A stretch of DNA of 64,000 bases from Allobosea sp035944375 (GTDB taxonomy: Bacteria; Pseudomonadota; Alphaproteobacteria; Rhizobiales; Beijerinckiaceae). The stretch lies in NCBI RefSeq assembly GCF_035944375.1, contig NZ_DASZBE010000020.1, one strand, 5' to 3'. The position numbers and the translations under genes were made by a program. Positions 1 through 8,362 of the stretch are shown here, in pieces. The number at the start of each line of letters is the position of its first letter. Position 1 is the first letter of the stretch. The notes under the pieces were generated by a model. It was given only the letters and a program-made list of their open reading frames with translations. It did not search any database and was not told the DNA's origin.

Positions 1-141
1 CGGGACGGATGCTCGGCCTCATGATCCAGCACCATCCGCACCGCGCAGGCGCGCACCTCAGGCAAAACTTGTTCGTTGTCTTGCTCGTCATCGCTCCACC
101 TTCTCAGGAGTTGCAGCCTCCGACAAACCCGGGGCGATTCA
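1..141 (-). mobile_element. End of an IS3-family insertion sequence with frameshifted orfA remnant
   Basis: Reading the minus strand, an ATG at 91 follows an AGGTGGAG ribosome-binding site and encodes MTSKTTNKF, the familiar beginning of IS3-type transposase OrfA. A single missing base then shifts the frame; in the next frame the reading continues PEVRACAVRMVLDHEAEH up to the window edge. The outer end, minus-strand TGAATCGCCCCGGGTTTGTC starting at 141, looks like the TG-starting terminal inverted repeat of the family. The frameshift and the truncation by the window edge mean only a broken 5' part is visible. Whether the rest of the element lies outside cannot be told. Family assignment is by recalled similarity, not a search. 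Confidence 0.7.
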
Positions 142-598
142 TGATCGTCAGCCGGTGGCCGACCGTTCGCTCACCTCGAACGTCGCTTCGGCTCGAACGG
201 TGATGGCTGGTGGTCCAGGGATTGATCGAACGCAAGGCGCATCAGAACAACGCCATCCAAGGTCTGAGGAGCAATCGCGTCCGTCACCGACCATTGAGCT
301 TTGGACGCGGCGGCGATGCCTGAGGAGGTGCTCGACACCGAAAGTGCAGACATGACCTTCGCGAGTAACCAGCCGTCTCAGCAGTGGTCAGAGCGTGTCA
401 CGCGCTCAGGCCGGGCCAAGAAAGCGGTCAGACGATGAGGGGCGCGGATTTCGCCATCCCGGCACCGGCATTGGATGCTGGCGCGCGAACGGTCTGCGGC
501 GTCGACGGGAGCGGTGCGCAGAGTTTCTCGGCATTGGCCAGGCGTTCGGCCCCAATCGCCCCGGTCCTGCGCAACGCCAAGACCGCGCGGTCGCTCTG
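142..598. other. 457-bp gap without a recognisable gene
   Basis: Between the insertion-sequence end and the antiporter start I find only short open frames on both strands. The longest minus-strand one (353 to 171, 60 codons) and the plus-strand extension of the antiporter frame (395-598) are arginine-rich and resemble no family I know. The stretch probably holds the antiporter promoter and possibly debris of a gene broken by the insertion sequence. No terminator or clear operator was seen. Confidence 0.5.
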
Positions 599-2311
599 AT
601 GGCCATGCCGATCCTGACCCCTTTTGCCGAAGTGGCGCTATTGCTCGCCATCGCAGCCGTCATCGGGCTTGTCGGCTTGCTGGTGCGTCAGCCGCTCATC
701 GTCAGCTTCATCGCGGTGGGCCTGCTGGCGGGCCCCTCGGCGCTCAACGTGGTGCGCTCCGACGCACAGATCGATCTGCTCGCCAAGCTGGGCATCGCGA
801 TCCTGTTGTTTCTGGTGGGCATCAAGCTCGATGTGAAGCTGATCCGCAGCCTTGGCGTGGTCGCGCTGATGACAGGGCTGGGGCAGGTCGCCTTCACCTC
901 GGTGTTTGGTTACCTGATCGGGCTGGCGCTCGGCTTCGATCATCTGACCTGCGTCTATGTCGCGGTCGCGCTGACGTTTTCGTCGACCATCATCATCGTC
1001 AAGCTGCTGTCGGACAAGCGCGAGATCGACTCGCTTCACGGCCAGATCGCGCTGGGCTTCCTAATCGTGCAGGATCTGGTCGTCGTGCTCGCGATGATCG
1101 CGCTGTCAGCGATCGGCATCGGCGCCAAGGCCGAGGGCGGCGGCGAAGCCTCGATCCTCTTCGTGCTGCTGTCGGGGTTGGCGATGGTGGCCCTGGTCGT
1201 CGTCTTCGTCCGCTTCGTGGCCACGCCGTTGACCGAGTTGCTCGCGCGGGCGCCCGAATTGCTGGTTGTCTTCGCCATCGCGCAGGCCGCGATGTTTGCC
1301 GCCCTCGCGGATTTCGTCGGTCTCGGCAAGGAGGTCGGCGGATTGCTGGCCGGCGTGTCGCTCGCCTCGACACCCTATCGCGAGGCGATCGCGGCACGGC
1401 TCGCGCCCCTGCGCGATTTCCTGCTGCTGTTTTTCTTCATCGCGCTCGGCGCGACGCTGGATCTGTCGCTTCTCGGGGCCAATATCGGGGCGACGATCGT
1501 GTTCTCGCTGTTCGTCCTGATCGGCAACCCGTTGGTCGTGCTCGCGATCATGGGAACGATGGGCTATCGCAAGCGCACCGGCTTCCTGGCCGGGCTGACC
1601 GTCGCCCAGATCAGCGAGTTCTCGCTCATTTTCGTCGCCATGGGCGTCAGCCTCGGCCATGTCGGCCAGGATGCGCTGGGTCTGGTCACGATGGTCGGGC
1701 TGGTGACGATCGCCGCCTCGACCTACATGATCACCTATTCCCATGAACTCTACGCCCTTTGCGAGCCGTGGCTGGGACCGTTCGAGCGCTCCGGCGCACC
1801 GCGCGAGGCGCAAGATCCGCAGAAGCCGGCAGCGACCGTGATCCTTTTTGGTCTGGGACGCTTCGGCACGGCGATCGGCTTGCGCCTGCACAACCGGGGC
1901 GTGGCGGTGCTGGGGGTCGACTTCAACCCGCTCGCCGTGCGCCGATGGCAGGAGATGGGCTTCAGCGCTCTGTATGGTGACGCGACCGATCCCGAATTCG
2001 TTGCCGATCTTCCCCTGCAGAAGGCGCTTTGGGTTGTCTCCACGGTGCCCCAGCACGCCTCCGGCCTGAGCTATGAGGATGCAAGACGCACGCTGCTGCA
2101 GTTGAGCCGGGCCGGCGGATTCCAGGGGCGCATCGCCGTGACCTCTCATGCCGCGCCGGAATCGGCCACGCTTTTGTCGGCTGGCGCCGATGTCATCCTC
2201 GAGCCGTTCCAGGATGCCGCCGACCGTGCTGTCGATCTCCTTTGTGACGGTGCGGCCGAAGCCCGGATCGAGATTCCGCAGATCGCGAGCGAAGGGCGGC
2301 TGGTGGTGTGA
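599..2311 (+). CDS. CPA2-family cation/proton antiporter with C-terminal TrkA-N domain (KefB/YbaL-like)
   Basis: A 570-residue inner-membrane protein. Residues about 5-385 are a hydrophobic Na+/H+ exchanger-type domain with roughly a dozen helices (for example ILLFLVGIKLDVKLI and the FSSTIIIVKLL stretch). A cytoplasmic Rossmann domain begins near residue 415 with the nucleotide-binding glycine pattern FGLGRFGTAIG, as in RCK/TrkA-N domains that gate K+ efflux. The family exchanges K+ or Na+ for protons, often under electrophilic or osmotic stress. I chose ATG 599 because the 68 residues upstream in frame are arginine-rich and unlike the family; ATG 605 is also possible. No strong ribosome-binding site is visible. 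A stress protein gene follows 70 bp downstream. Confidence 0.88.
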   Translation: MAMPILTPFAEVALLLAIAAVIGLVGLLVRQPLIVSFIAVGLLAGPSALNVVRSDAQIDLLAKLGIAILLFLVGIKLDVKLIRSLGVVALMTGLGQVAFTSVFGYLIGLALGFDHLTCVYVAVALTFSSTIIIVKLLSDKREIDSLHGQIALGFLIVQDLVVVLAMIALSAIGIGAKAEGGGEASILFVLLSGLAMVALVVVFVRFVATPLTELLARAPELLVVFAIAQAAMFAALADFVGLGKEVGGLLAGVSLASTPYREAIAARLAPLRDFLLLFFFIALGATLDLSLLGANIGATIVFSLFVLIGNPLVVLAIMGTMGYRKRTGFLAGLTVAQISEFSLIFVAMGVSLGHVGQDALGLVTMVGLVTIAASTYMITYSHELYALCEPWLGPFERSGAPREAQDPQKPAATVILFGLGRFGTAIGLRLHNRGVAVLGVDFNPLAVRRWQEMGFSALYGDATDPEFVADLPLQKALWVVSTVPQHASGLSYEDARRTLLQLSRAGGFQGRIAVTSHAAPESATLLSAGADVILEPFQDAADRAVDLLCDGAAEARIEIPQIASEGRLVV

Positions 2312-2381
2312 TCCGGCCGATGGTCCAAGATTGGCGCCTCAAAGCGGCGCTTCTCGGAACCTGAATGAACAGGAGAGCAAG

Positions 2382-3248
2382 ATGAAGACAATCGTGGTCG
2401 CCACCGATTTCTCGACCCGCTCGGATCGCGCCATCCGCAGGGGTTTGCTCCTCGCCCGCGAGGCCGGAGCGACGCTGTGGCTGCTCCATGTCGTCGATGG
2501 CGATCGGCCAGCCTATCTGGTGGTGCCCGACACACAGGCTGCGGAAAAGGCCCTCGCCGAAGCGGCCCAGACGATCCGCATGATCGACGGGGTCGCCTGC
2601 GAGCACCGTGTGGTCACGGCCGACGCCTTCGAAGGCATCCTGTCCGCGACCGCCGAGATGGCGGCCGATCTTCTGGTCATCGGCCCGCATCGGCGACAGA
2701 TCCTCCGCGACGCCTTCATCGGGACCACGGCGGAGCGCGTCATCCGCGACAGCGCGGTGCCCGTGCTGATGGCCAACGGGATGCCTGTCGGCCCCTATAG
2801 GAAGGTGTTGGCGGCGTCGGATCTGTCAGCGTGTTCGGTTGAAGCGGTGACCGCGTTGGTTCGGCTCCAATTGGCCGCCGAAGCGCCCTTCATCGTCTTC
2901 CGGGCGGTGGATATTCCCGAAGTGGCGCTGATGATGCGTGCCGCCACCACGGTCGAGGCGATCCGGCATCATATTGCGGCGCGGGAGGCGGCCGCCGGCG
3001 ACGAGTTGCGGGCCTTCGCAACGACATTCCCGATCAAGCCCGACAACACCATCGCGAAGGTCGCACAGGGTTCGACCGCGGAGGCCATCCTCAAAGAGGC
3101 TGCCATGGCCGGGGTCGATCTCGTCGTCATCGGCACGCGCGGCGAAACGGGTCTCGCGCGTTTCCTGCTCGGCAGCGTCGCCGAAGCGGTCCTGCAGTCT
3201 TCGCCCGTCGATGTCCTTGTGGTTCCGCCCCCGGAGCGGGCGGCATGA
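2382..3248 (+). CDS. Universal stress protein, two tandem Usp domains
   Basis: The 288-residue protein contains two UspA domains, residues about 1-132 and 139-282. Both open with the usual beta-strand followed by an aspartate (VVATDFS, VLAASDLS). Both carry the ATP-binding glycine pattern: GPHRR...GTTAERV from residue 101 and GTRGET...GSVAEAV from residue 251. Tandem Usp proteins bind ATP and help cells survive energy, oxidative or acid stress; the exact role varies. ATG 2382 is preceded by AGGAGAG, which decides the start over the longer open frame. It lies between the antiporter and a GltS-like symporter on the same strand and probably shares their transcript. Confidence 0.92.
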   Translation: MKTIVVATDFSTRSDRAIRRGLLLAREAGATLWLLHVVDGDRPAYLVVPDTQAAEKALAEAAQTIRMIDGVACEHRVVTADAFEGILSATAEMAADLLVIGPHRRQILRDAFIGTTAERVIRDSAVPVLMANGMPVGPYRKVLAASDLSACSVEAVTALVRLQLAAEAPFIVFRAVDIPEVALMMRAATTVEAIRHHIAAREAAAGDELRAFATTFPIKPDNTIAKVAQGSTAEAILKEAAMAGVDLVVIGTRGETGLARFLLGSVAEAVLQSSPVDVLVVPPPERAA

Positions 3249-3315
3249 GCGAGCGTTCCATGGTCGCCCGCCCACTCCCCGGCAGGGACCGCCTCAACCG
3301 CTGCCGGAACCGCAG

Positions 3316-4713
3316 ATGATGGCTTGGCTTCCGGCCTTGGCGATCATGCTCCTGCTACTGGGCGCAGGGGTCGTTCTGCGCCTCTCGTCGCGCGTGCTGG
3401 CGCGGCTCTTCCTGCCGGCCTCGCTGATCGGCGGGCTCGTCGGACTGCTGCTCGGACCTCAGGTCCTCGGCGCGGTCGTGGCTGCGGTCGGAGCGCGCGA
3501 TCACTGGCTCACGGGCGGGCTTCTTCCGGGGGATGCGCTCGGCGTGATGGCGCAGCTCCCCGGCCTGGCGATCTCCGTCGTCTTCGCGGCGCTGTTTCTC
3601 GGCGAACGGATTCCCGGCCCGGCGGAAATCTGGCGGATCGCCGGACCGCAGGTCGCTTTCGGCCAGACGATGGCCTGGGGCCAATACGTCGTCGGCCTGC
3701 TGCTCGCCATCCTCGTCCTTGTGCCCTTCTTCGGTCTGCCACCCGTCTCGGGCGCTCTGATCGAGATCGGTTTCGAGGGCGGACATGGCACGGCGGGCGG
3801 GCTTTCGGAGACGTTCGACGCCGTCGGGTTCCCCGAGGGACGCGACCTGGCGCTGGGACTGGCGACGGTCGGCGTCGTCTCCGCCGTCGTCATCGGCGTC
3901 GCGTTGATCAACTGGGCGGCCCGGCGCGGCATCATCGACGTGGCTGCGACGCCGCTGCCGCAGACCGCCGCCGGGGCCGGCCACGGCGCGCGCAGCCTCG
4001 ACGAGGTCGTCGCGCCCCTGTCCCTGGCCCTGGTGTTCATCGCCCTCGCCATCGGGCTGGGATGGCTGATGCTCAAGGGTCTGGTGCTGTTGGAACTGCG
4101 GATCGCCTCGCCGGACAGCCCCCCGATTCTGCGGCATATGCCGCTCTTCCCCTTCGCCATGATCGGCGGCGTCATCGTCCAGCAGGCCATGGCGGCGATG
4201 GGCCGTGAGGGGCTGATCGAGCGCCTGATGATCCGCGCGATCAAGGGCCTGGCGCTCGATCTCCTGATCCTCTGTGCTGTCGCCACCTTGTCGCTGACAG
4301 CGATCGGGACGCATCTCGTGCCCTTCATGCTGCTGGCCGTCGCGGGCATCGCCTGGAGTGTCGCCTGCTTCTGGCTGCTGGCCCCCATCCTCATGCGCGA
4401 ATGGTGGTTCGAGCGCGCCATCGCCGATCTCGGACAAAGCCTGGGCATGACCGCGACGGGGCTCATGCTGCTCTCCATGAGCGACCCCGGCAACAGAAGC
4501 CCGGCGCTGGCGAGCTTCGGCGCGAAGCAATTGCTGTTCGAGCCCATCGTAGGGGGTGGCCTGGTGACTGCGGCGGCGATGCCCCTCATCGCGGCCTTCG
4601 GTCCCTGGCCCATGCTCGCCGTCACCAGCCTGATCCTGCTATTCTGGGTGGGTCTTGGTCTGGCCCTCTTTGGCAAGAAGAATACAGAAACGGTCGATCG
4701 CCGCGCTCAGTGA
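3316..4713 (+). CDS. gltS: Sodium/glutamate symporter, GltS (ESS) family
   Basis: A 465-residue membrane protein with about ten to twelve hydrophobic segments. The re-entrant-loop-like motif GGHGTAGGL near residue 155 and the segment AFGQTMAWGQY resemble the signature region of GltS, which imports glutamate with Na+. The second half repeats the fold in the inverted topology expected for the family, including a GMTATGLMLL region near residue 380. ATG 3316 follows the usp gene by 67 bp; a neighbouring ATG at 3319 is equally possible. The substrate is inferred from the family only and could be another acidic compound. Confidence 0.82.
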   Translation: MMAWLPALAIMLLLLGAGVVLRLSSRVLARLFLPASLIGGLVGLLLGPQVLGAVVAAVGARDHWLTGGLLPGDALGVMAQLPGLAISVVFAALFLGERIPGPAEIWRIAGPQVAFGQTMAWGQYVVGLLLAILVLVPFFGLPPVSGALIEIGFEGGHGTAGGLSETFDAVGFPEGRDLALGLATVGVVSAVVIGVALINWAARRGIIDVAATPLPQTAAGAGHGARSLDEVVAPLSLALVFIALAIGLGWLMLKGLVLLELRIASPDSPPILRHMPLFPFAMIGGVIVQQAMAAMGREGLIERLMIRAIKGLALDLLILCAVATLSLTAIGTHLVPFMLLAVAGIAWSVACFWLLAPILMREWWFERAIADLGQSLGMTATGLMLLSMSDPGNRSPALASFGAKQLLFEPIVGGGLVTAAAMPLIAAFGPWPMLAVTSLILLFWVGLGLALFGKKNTETVDRRAQ

Positions 4714-4771
4714 CAAAATGGAGCAATCCACCGCGCTCCGGCGTTCTATGGTCAAAGGGAGAAACGAAATC

Positions 4772-5893
4772 ATGTTATATGTCGATATTCCGACCCAGGC
4801 CGAAATCAGTTCATTGCTCGCGGCACGGGGCGAAGGCTGTGTCAGCATTTACCTTGAAACCACGCCCCTGACACAGCAGATCGATGCTGCCCGCACTCGG
4901 CTGAAGCACCTGGTCGGCGACGCGGTCGCTCAGCTGACCGACGGCGGAGCCGCCAAGCGGGCGGTCTGGCCCATTGAGGAGCAGCTTCACGATCTGGTCG
5001 ACGACGACGCCTTCTGGCGGATGCAGGCCAACAGCCTCGCCTTGTTCGTCACTGCTGACACCCTGCGCAGCTACCGGCTTCCCAGCCGTCTGACGGAGAC
5101 GGTGCAGGTCGCCGATCGCTTTCACCTGAAACCGCTCCTGCGCGTCCTGTCGATGCCACAGCATGCCTTCGTCCTGGCGCTGGCCGAAAACGAGGTGCGG
5201 GTTGTCGAGCTCTTGGGCGACCACCCGGCGCAGGAACTGCGCGTCCCCGATCTGCCGAAGGATGCGGCATCGGTCGCAGGCACGGCGAACGTCAATTCAC
5301 GCAGCTATTCTGGTCGTCTGGGTGCCGGAGAGGGCCAGAAGCATCATCTGCGCCAATTCTGCCGGTCGATCGACCATGCGCTGCGCGGCGTTCTGGCGGG
5401 CCGGTCAGAGCCGCTGATCGTCGCGGCGGCCGAGCCGCTTCTGTCGCTCTATCGCTCGGTCAATACCTATCCGCATCTGGCCGAGCAGGCGATTGGCACG
5501 AGCCCCGTTCGCTTGAGTCCGCATGATCTGGGCGCGCAGGCGCGCACGATCATCGACGCGATCAATGCGAAAATGGTCGTCGATTTCGGCACGCTCTACG
5601 CAATGCGCGAGAACGAAGGCCGCGCGACCACGCAGCTCGCCCTTGCGGCGCGCGCCGCAACCTTTGGAGCGGTGGACACGCTTCTGGTGGATATGGACAG
5701 CGTGCAGCCCGGTCGAGTCGATGAGACGACGGGAGAGATCGATCTGGCGACGGAAGAAAGCTCGCTCAGCTATGGCGTCGTCGATGAAATCGCCGGACGC
5801 GTCCTCGCGCAGGGCGGCAGGGTGCTCGCGGTGCGCCGCCATGAGATCCCCCAGCAAGCCGAATTGGCCGCGATCCTGCGTTATGCGGTCTGA
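4772..5893 (+). CDS. baeRF-family (bacterial release-factor-like) protein
   Basis: A soluble 373-residue protein. Its layout fits the bacterial relatives of archaeo-eukaryotic release factor aRF1/eRF1 and Pelota. There is an N-terminal alpha/beta domain with CVSIYLET near residue 24. A central RNase H-like domain is followed by the loop GRLGAGEGQKHHLRQF at 181-196. The C-terminal part (about 255-373) resembles the L7Ae-like domain of these proteins, with LVDMD and GVVDEIAGRVLAQGG. The function is not established; roles in ribosome rescue or hibernation under stress have been proposed for the superfamily. ATG 4772 follows AAAGGGAGAAA. Its neighbours are transporters and a Usp, consistent with a stress-induced block. 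Confidence 0.7.
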   Translation: MLYVDIPTQAEISSLLAARGEGCVSIYLETTPLTQQIDAARTRLKHLVGDAVAQLTDGGAAKRAVWPIEEQLHDLVDDDAFWRMQANSLALFVTADTLRSYRLPSRLTETVQVADRFHLKPLLRVLSMPQHAFVLALAENEVRVVELLGDHPAQELRVPDLPKDAASVAGTANVNSRSYSGRLGAGEGQKHHLRQFCRSIDHALRGVLAGRSEPLIVAAAEPLLSLYRSVNTYPHLAEQAIGTSPVRLSPHDLGAQARTIIDAINAKMVVDFGTLYAMRENEGRATTQLALAARAATFGAVDTLLVDMDSVQPGRVDETTGEIDLATEESSLSYGVVDEIAGRVLAQGGRVLAVRRHEIPQQAELAAILRYAV

Positions 5894-5989
5894 TGGCCAC
5901 GGACGGGAGGGCGGCCGCTCAGGCACTGTCCGCAAGCCGGCCGCGGTCCCTGGCGTGACATGTCGGCGCCGGCCGGAACGGCGTAGATC

Positions 5990-7369
5990 ATGACCGGTAT
6001 CGTCGTCATCGTTCTGGCCCTGGGCGCCATGATGGTGCTGGCCTATCGCGGCGTGAGCCTGCTGCTGCTGACGCCGGCCCTGGCAATGCTGGCGGTGCTG
6101 GCGGCGGAGGGCGGCCCCCTCCTCGCCAGCTACACGCAGATTTTCATGAAGGCCGCTGGCGACTTCATCATCCAGTATTTTCCGCTTTTTCTGCTCGGCG
6201 CGGTTTTCGGCAAGCTGATGGAAGCCTCCGGCGCCGCTCGGGTCCTGGCGGTCCATATCGTGCGCGGGCTGGGGCAAGGGCGGGCGATCCTGGCCATCAT
6301 CCTGTCCTGTGCGGCGATGACCTATGGCGGCGTCTCGCTGTTCGTCGTGGCCTTCGCGGTCTGGCCCATCGCCTCGGCCCTGTTCCGGGAGGCGGCACTC
6401 CCCAAGGTGCTGATCCCCGCAACCATCGCGCTCGGCGCCTTCACGTTCACCATGACGGCGCTTCCAGGCACGCCATCGATCCAGAACGCGATCCCGATGC
6501 CCTATTTCGGGACCACCCCGTTCGCCGCGCCCTGGCTCGGAATGATCACGGGCGGCGTCATGTTCATCCTCGGCTGGGTCTGGCTGGAGCGGCGAGCCAA
6601 GGCCATCGGCCCAGGCTATGGCGGGGGCGAGGATGCAGCGGAGGAGATCAGTCATGACCAGGGACCGTCGCTCGCCGTCGCGGCGGCGCCGTTGCTCATG
6701 GTCCTGGCCCTCAATCTGGTTTTCACCGCCCTCGTCATTCCCGCGATGGAGACGCGCTATCTGGCGCAGCCCCGCTACGGCGAAACCGATGTCGGGGCGC
6801 TGCGCGGGGTCTGGTCGGTCATCGCCGCCCTCACCTGGTCGTCGCTGGCGCTGGTCGTGCTGAACTGGAGGCGCCTGTCGGAGAGCCTGCGCCAGACGCT
6901 CGACGACGGCGCGAGCGATGCTCTGAAACCCATCTTCAACACCGCCTCTCTGGTCGGGTTCGGGGCGGTCATCGCCTCGCTTTCGGCCTTCTCCGTCATG
7001 CGCGACTGGGTCGTGACGGTCGGAGGCGACAATCCGCTGATCTCGCTTGCATTGGGGACCGGCCTGCTCGCGGGCATGACGGGGTCTGCCTCCGGCGGCA
7101 TGTCGATCGCGCTGGCGACGCTGGGCGAGACCTACCTCGCGATGGCGCGCGCGGCCTCGATCTCGCCGGACCTGCTGCACCGCGTCACCGCGGTCGCCAC
7201 CGGCGGGCTCGATACGCTGCCGCATAACGGCGCCGTCATCACCCTGCTGTCGATCTGCGGGCTGACGCATCAGGAGGCCTATGCCGATATCGCCGTCGTT
7301 GCGGTCGTGATCCCGATCGTCGCCCTCGTCGTCCTGGTGACGCTGGGCACGCTGTTCGGCAGCTTCTGA
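5990..7369 (+). CDS. GntP-family permease (gluconate / hydroxy-acid type)
   Basis: A 459-residue integral membrane protein with about twelve hydrophobic segments. The pattern YFPLFLLGAVFGKLMEASGAA near residues 62-83, the TMTALPGTPSIQN motif near 160, and the late GGLDTLPHNGAVITLL motif near 405-420 are typical of the GntP superfamily. That family imports gluconate, D-serine, beta-hydroxybutyrate or related acids with protons. The copy with the TLPHNG motif is common among hydroxybutyrate-type members, but the substrate is not provable here. It closes the plus-strand block and no obvious terminator follows. The start is ATG 5990, 96 bp after the baeRF gene, with a weak ribosome-binding site. 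Confidence 0.82.
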   Translation: MTGIVVIVLALGAMMVLAYRGVSLLLLTPALAMLAVLAAEGGPLLASYTQIFMKAAGDFIIQYFPLFLLGAVFGKLMEASGAARVLAVHIVRGLGQGRAILAIILSCAAMTYGGVSLFVVAFAVWPIASALFREAALPKVLIPATIALGAFTFTMTALPGTPSIQNAIPMPYFGTTPFAAPWLGMITGGVMFILGWVWLERRAKAIGPGYGGGEDAAEEISHDQGPSLAVAAAPLLMVLALNLVFTALVIPAMETRYLAQPRYGETDVGALRGVWSVIAALTWSSLALVVLNWRRLSESLRQTLDDGASDALKPIFNTASLVGFGAVIASLSAFSVMRDWVVTVGGDNPLISLALGTGLLAGMTGSASGGMSIALATLGETYLAMARAASISPDLLHRVTAVATGGLDTLPHNGAVITLLSICGLTHQEAYADIAVVAVVIPIVALVVLVTLGTLFGSF

Positions 7370-7534
7370 CGAACGCGCCGCCCAAATAGGGGCAGCGTCA
7401 GTCATTCCACACCGGCCTCCACGTCCGAGCGCCATGCGGCCGCGGCAGCATCGCCATGCCGCCGCCGGCTCACAAATTGCTTGCGTGCTCGAGGCCGCCC
7501 CCACACAGTCAGGCGCGGCGCTGGTACGCCGCTC

Positions 7535-8362
7535 ATGCCCGCTTTTTCACCGCCAATGGCCGACGCCGATCTCGCGATGACCGCTCACGCCCTGCCGGCG
7601 CGCCCTTCCCGCATTCCCCGCCCGGCCCGCCGCCGCGCCCGCCCGGCTCCCAAGCCGGTGCTCATCGTGCTGCATCAGGAGCACTCGACCGCCGGCCGGG
7701 TCGGCCGGCTGCTGCAGGCGCGCGGCCATGCGCTCGACATCCGCAAGCCGCGCTATGGCGACCCGCTGCCGCAGACGATGCGCGACCATGCCGGCGCGGT
7801 GATCTTCGGCGGGCCGATGTCGGCCAACGACCCCGATGATTTCGTCAAGGCCGAGATCGACTGGATCAATGTCTGCTTGAAGGAGGCCGCGCCCTATCTC
7901 GGCATCTGCCTGGGCGCGCAGATGCTGGCCCGCACGCTGGGCGGCCGGGTCTACACCCATCCGGAGGGGCGGGCCGAGGTCGGCTATTACGGGCTCGACC
8001 TCACCGATCACGGCCGCGACCATGCGGCGGAAGCCGGCTTCGACTGGCCCGGCACCGTCTATCAATGGCACCGCGAGGGCTTCGACTGCCCGCCCGGCGC
8101 CCAATGCCTGGCGACCGGCGGCGATTTTCCGGTCCAGGCCATCCGCTCGGGGCCGCGCGCCTATGGCATCCAGTTCCACCCTGAGGTGACGCCGGCGATG
8201 ATGTGCCGCTGGTCGGTCCGCGGGCATGAGCGCACGCTGATGCCGGGCGCCCAGCTGCGCCATCTGCATCTCGAGGGCTGGTACCAGCATGACCCGGCGA
8301 TCCGCCGCTGGCTCGACGGCTTTCTCGACCACTGGCTCGCCGCAGAAACGGACCCCGCGTGA
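7535..8362 (+). CDS. Class I glutamine amidotransferase-like protein
   Basis: The protein holds a GATase-1 domain beginning at KPVLIVLHQEHS. The nucleophile elbow GICLGAQML has its cysteine at about residue 125 counted from ATG 7535, and the catalytic His-Glu pair appears in QFHPEVT. Homologues release ammonia from glutamine or hydrolyse gamma-glutamyl bonds. The arginine- and proline-rich first 40 residues are not part of the domain, so ATG 7577 is a plausible alternative start. Its stop overlaps the GTG start of the next gene, an FAD oxidase, so the two are translationally coupled. The shared pathway is unknown. Confidence 0.75.
   Translation: MPAFSPPMADADLAMTAHALPARPSRIPRPARRRARPAPKPVLIVLHQEHSTAGRVGRLLQARGHALDIRKPRYGDPLPQTMRDHAGAVIFGGPMSANDPDDFVKAEIDWINVCLKEAAPYLGICLGAQMLARTLGGRVYTHPEGRAEVGYYGLDLTDHGRDHAAEAGFDWPGTVYQWHREGFDCPPGAQCLATGGDFPVQAIRSGPRAYGIQFHPEVTPAMMCRWSVRGHERTLMPGAQLRHLHLEGWYQHDPAIRRWLDGFLDHWLAAETDPA

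Noticed and set aside
395..598. N-terminal extension of the antiporter
   Set aside because: The 68 residues are arginine-rich without resemblance to the membrane domain, which begins naturally at ATG 599.
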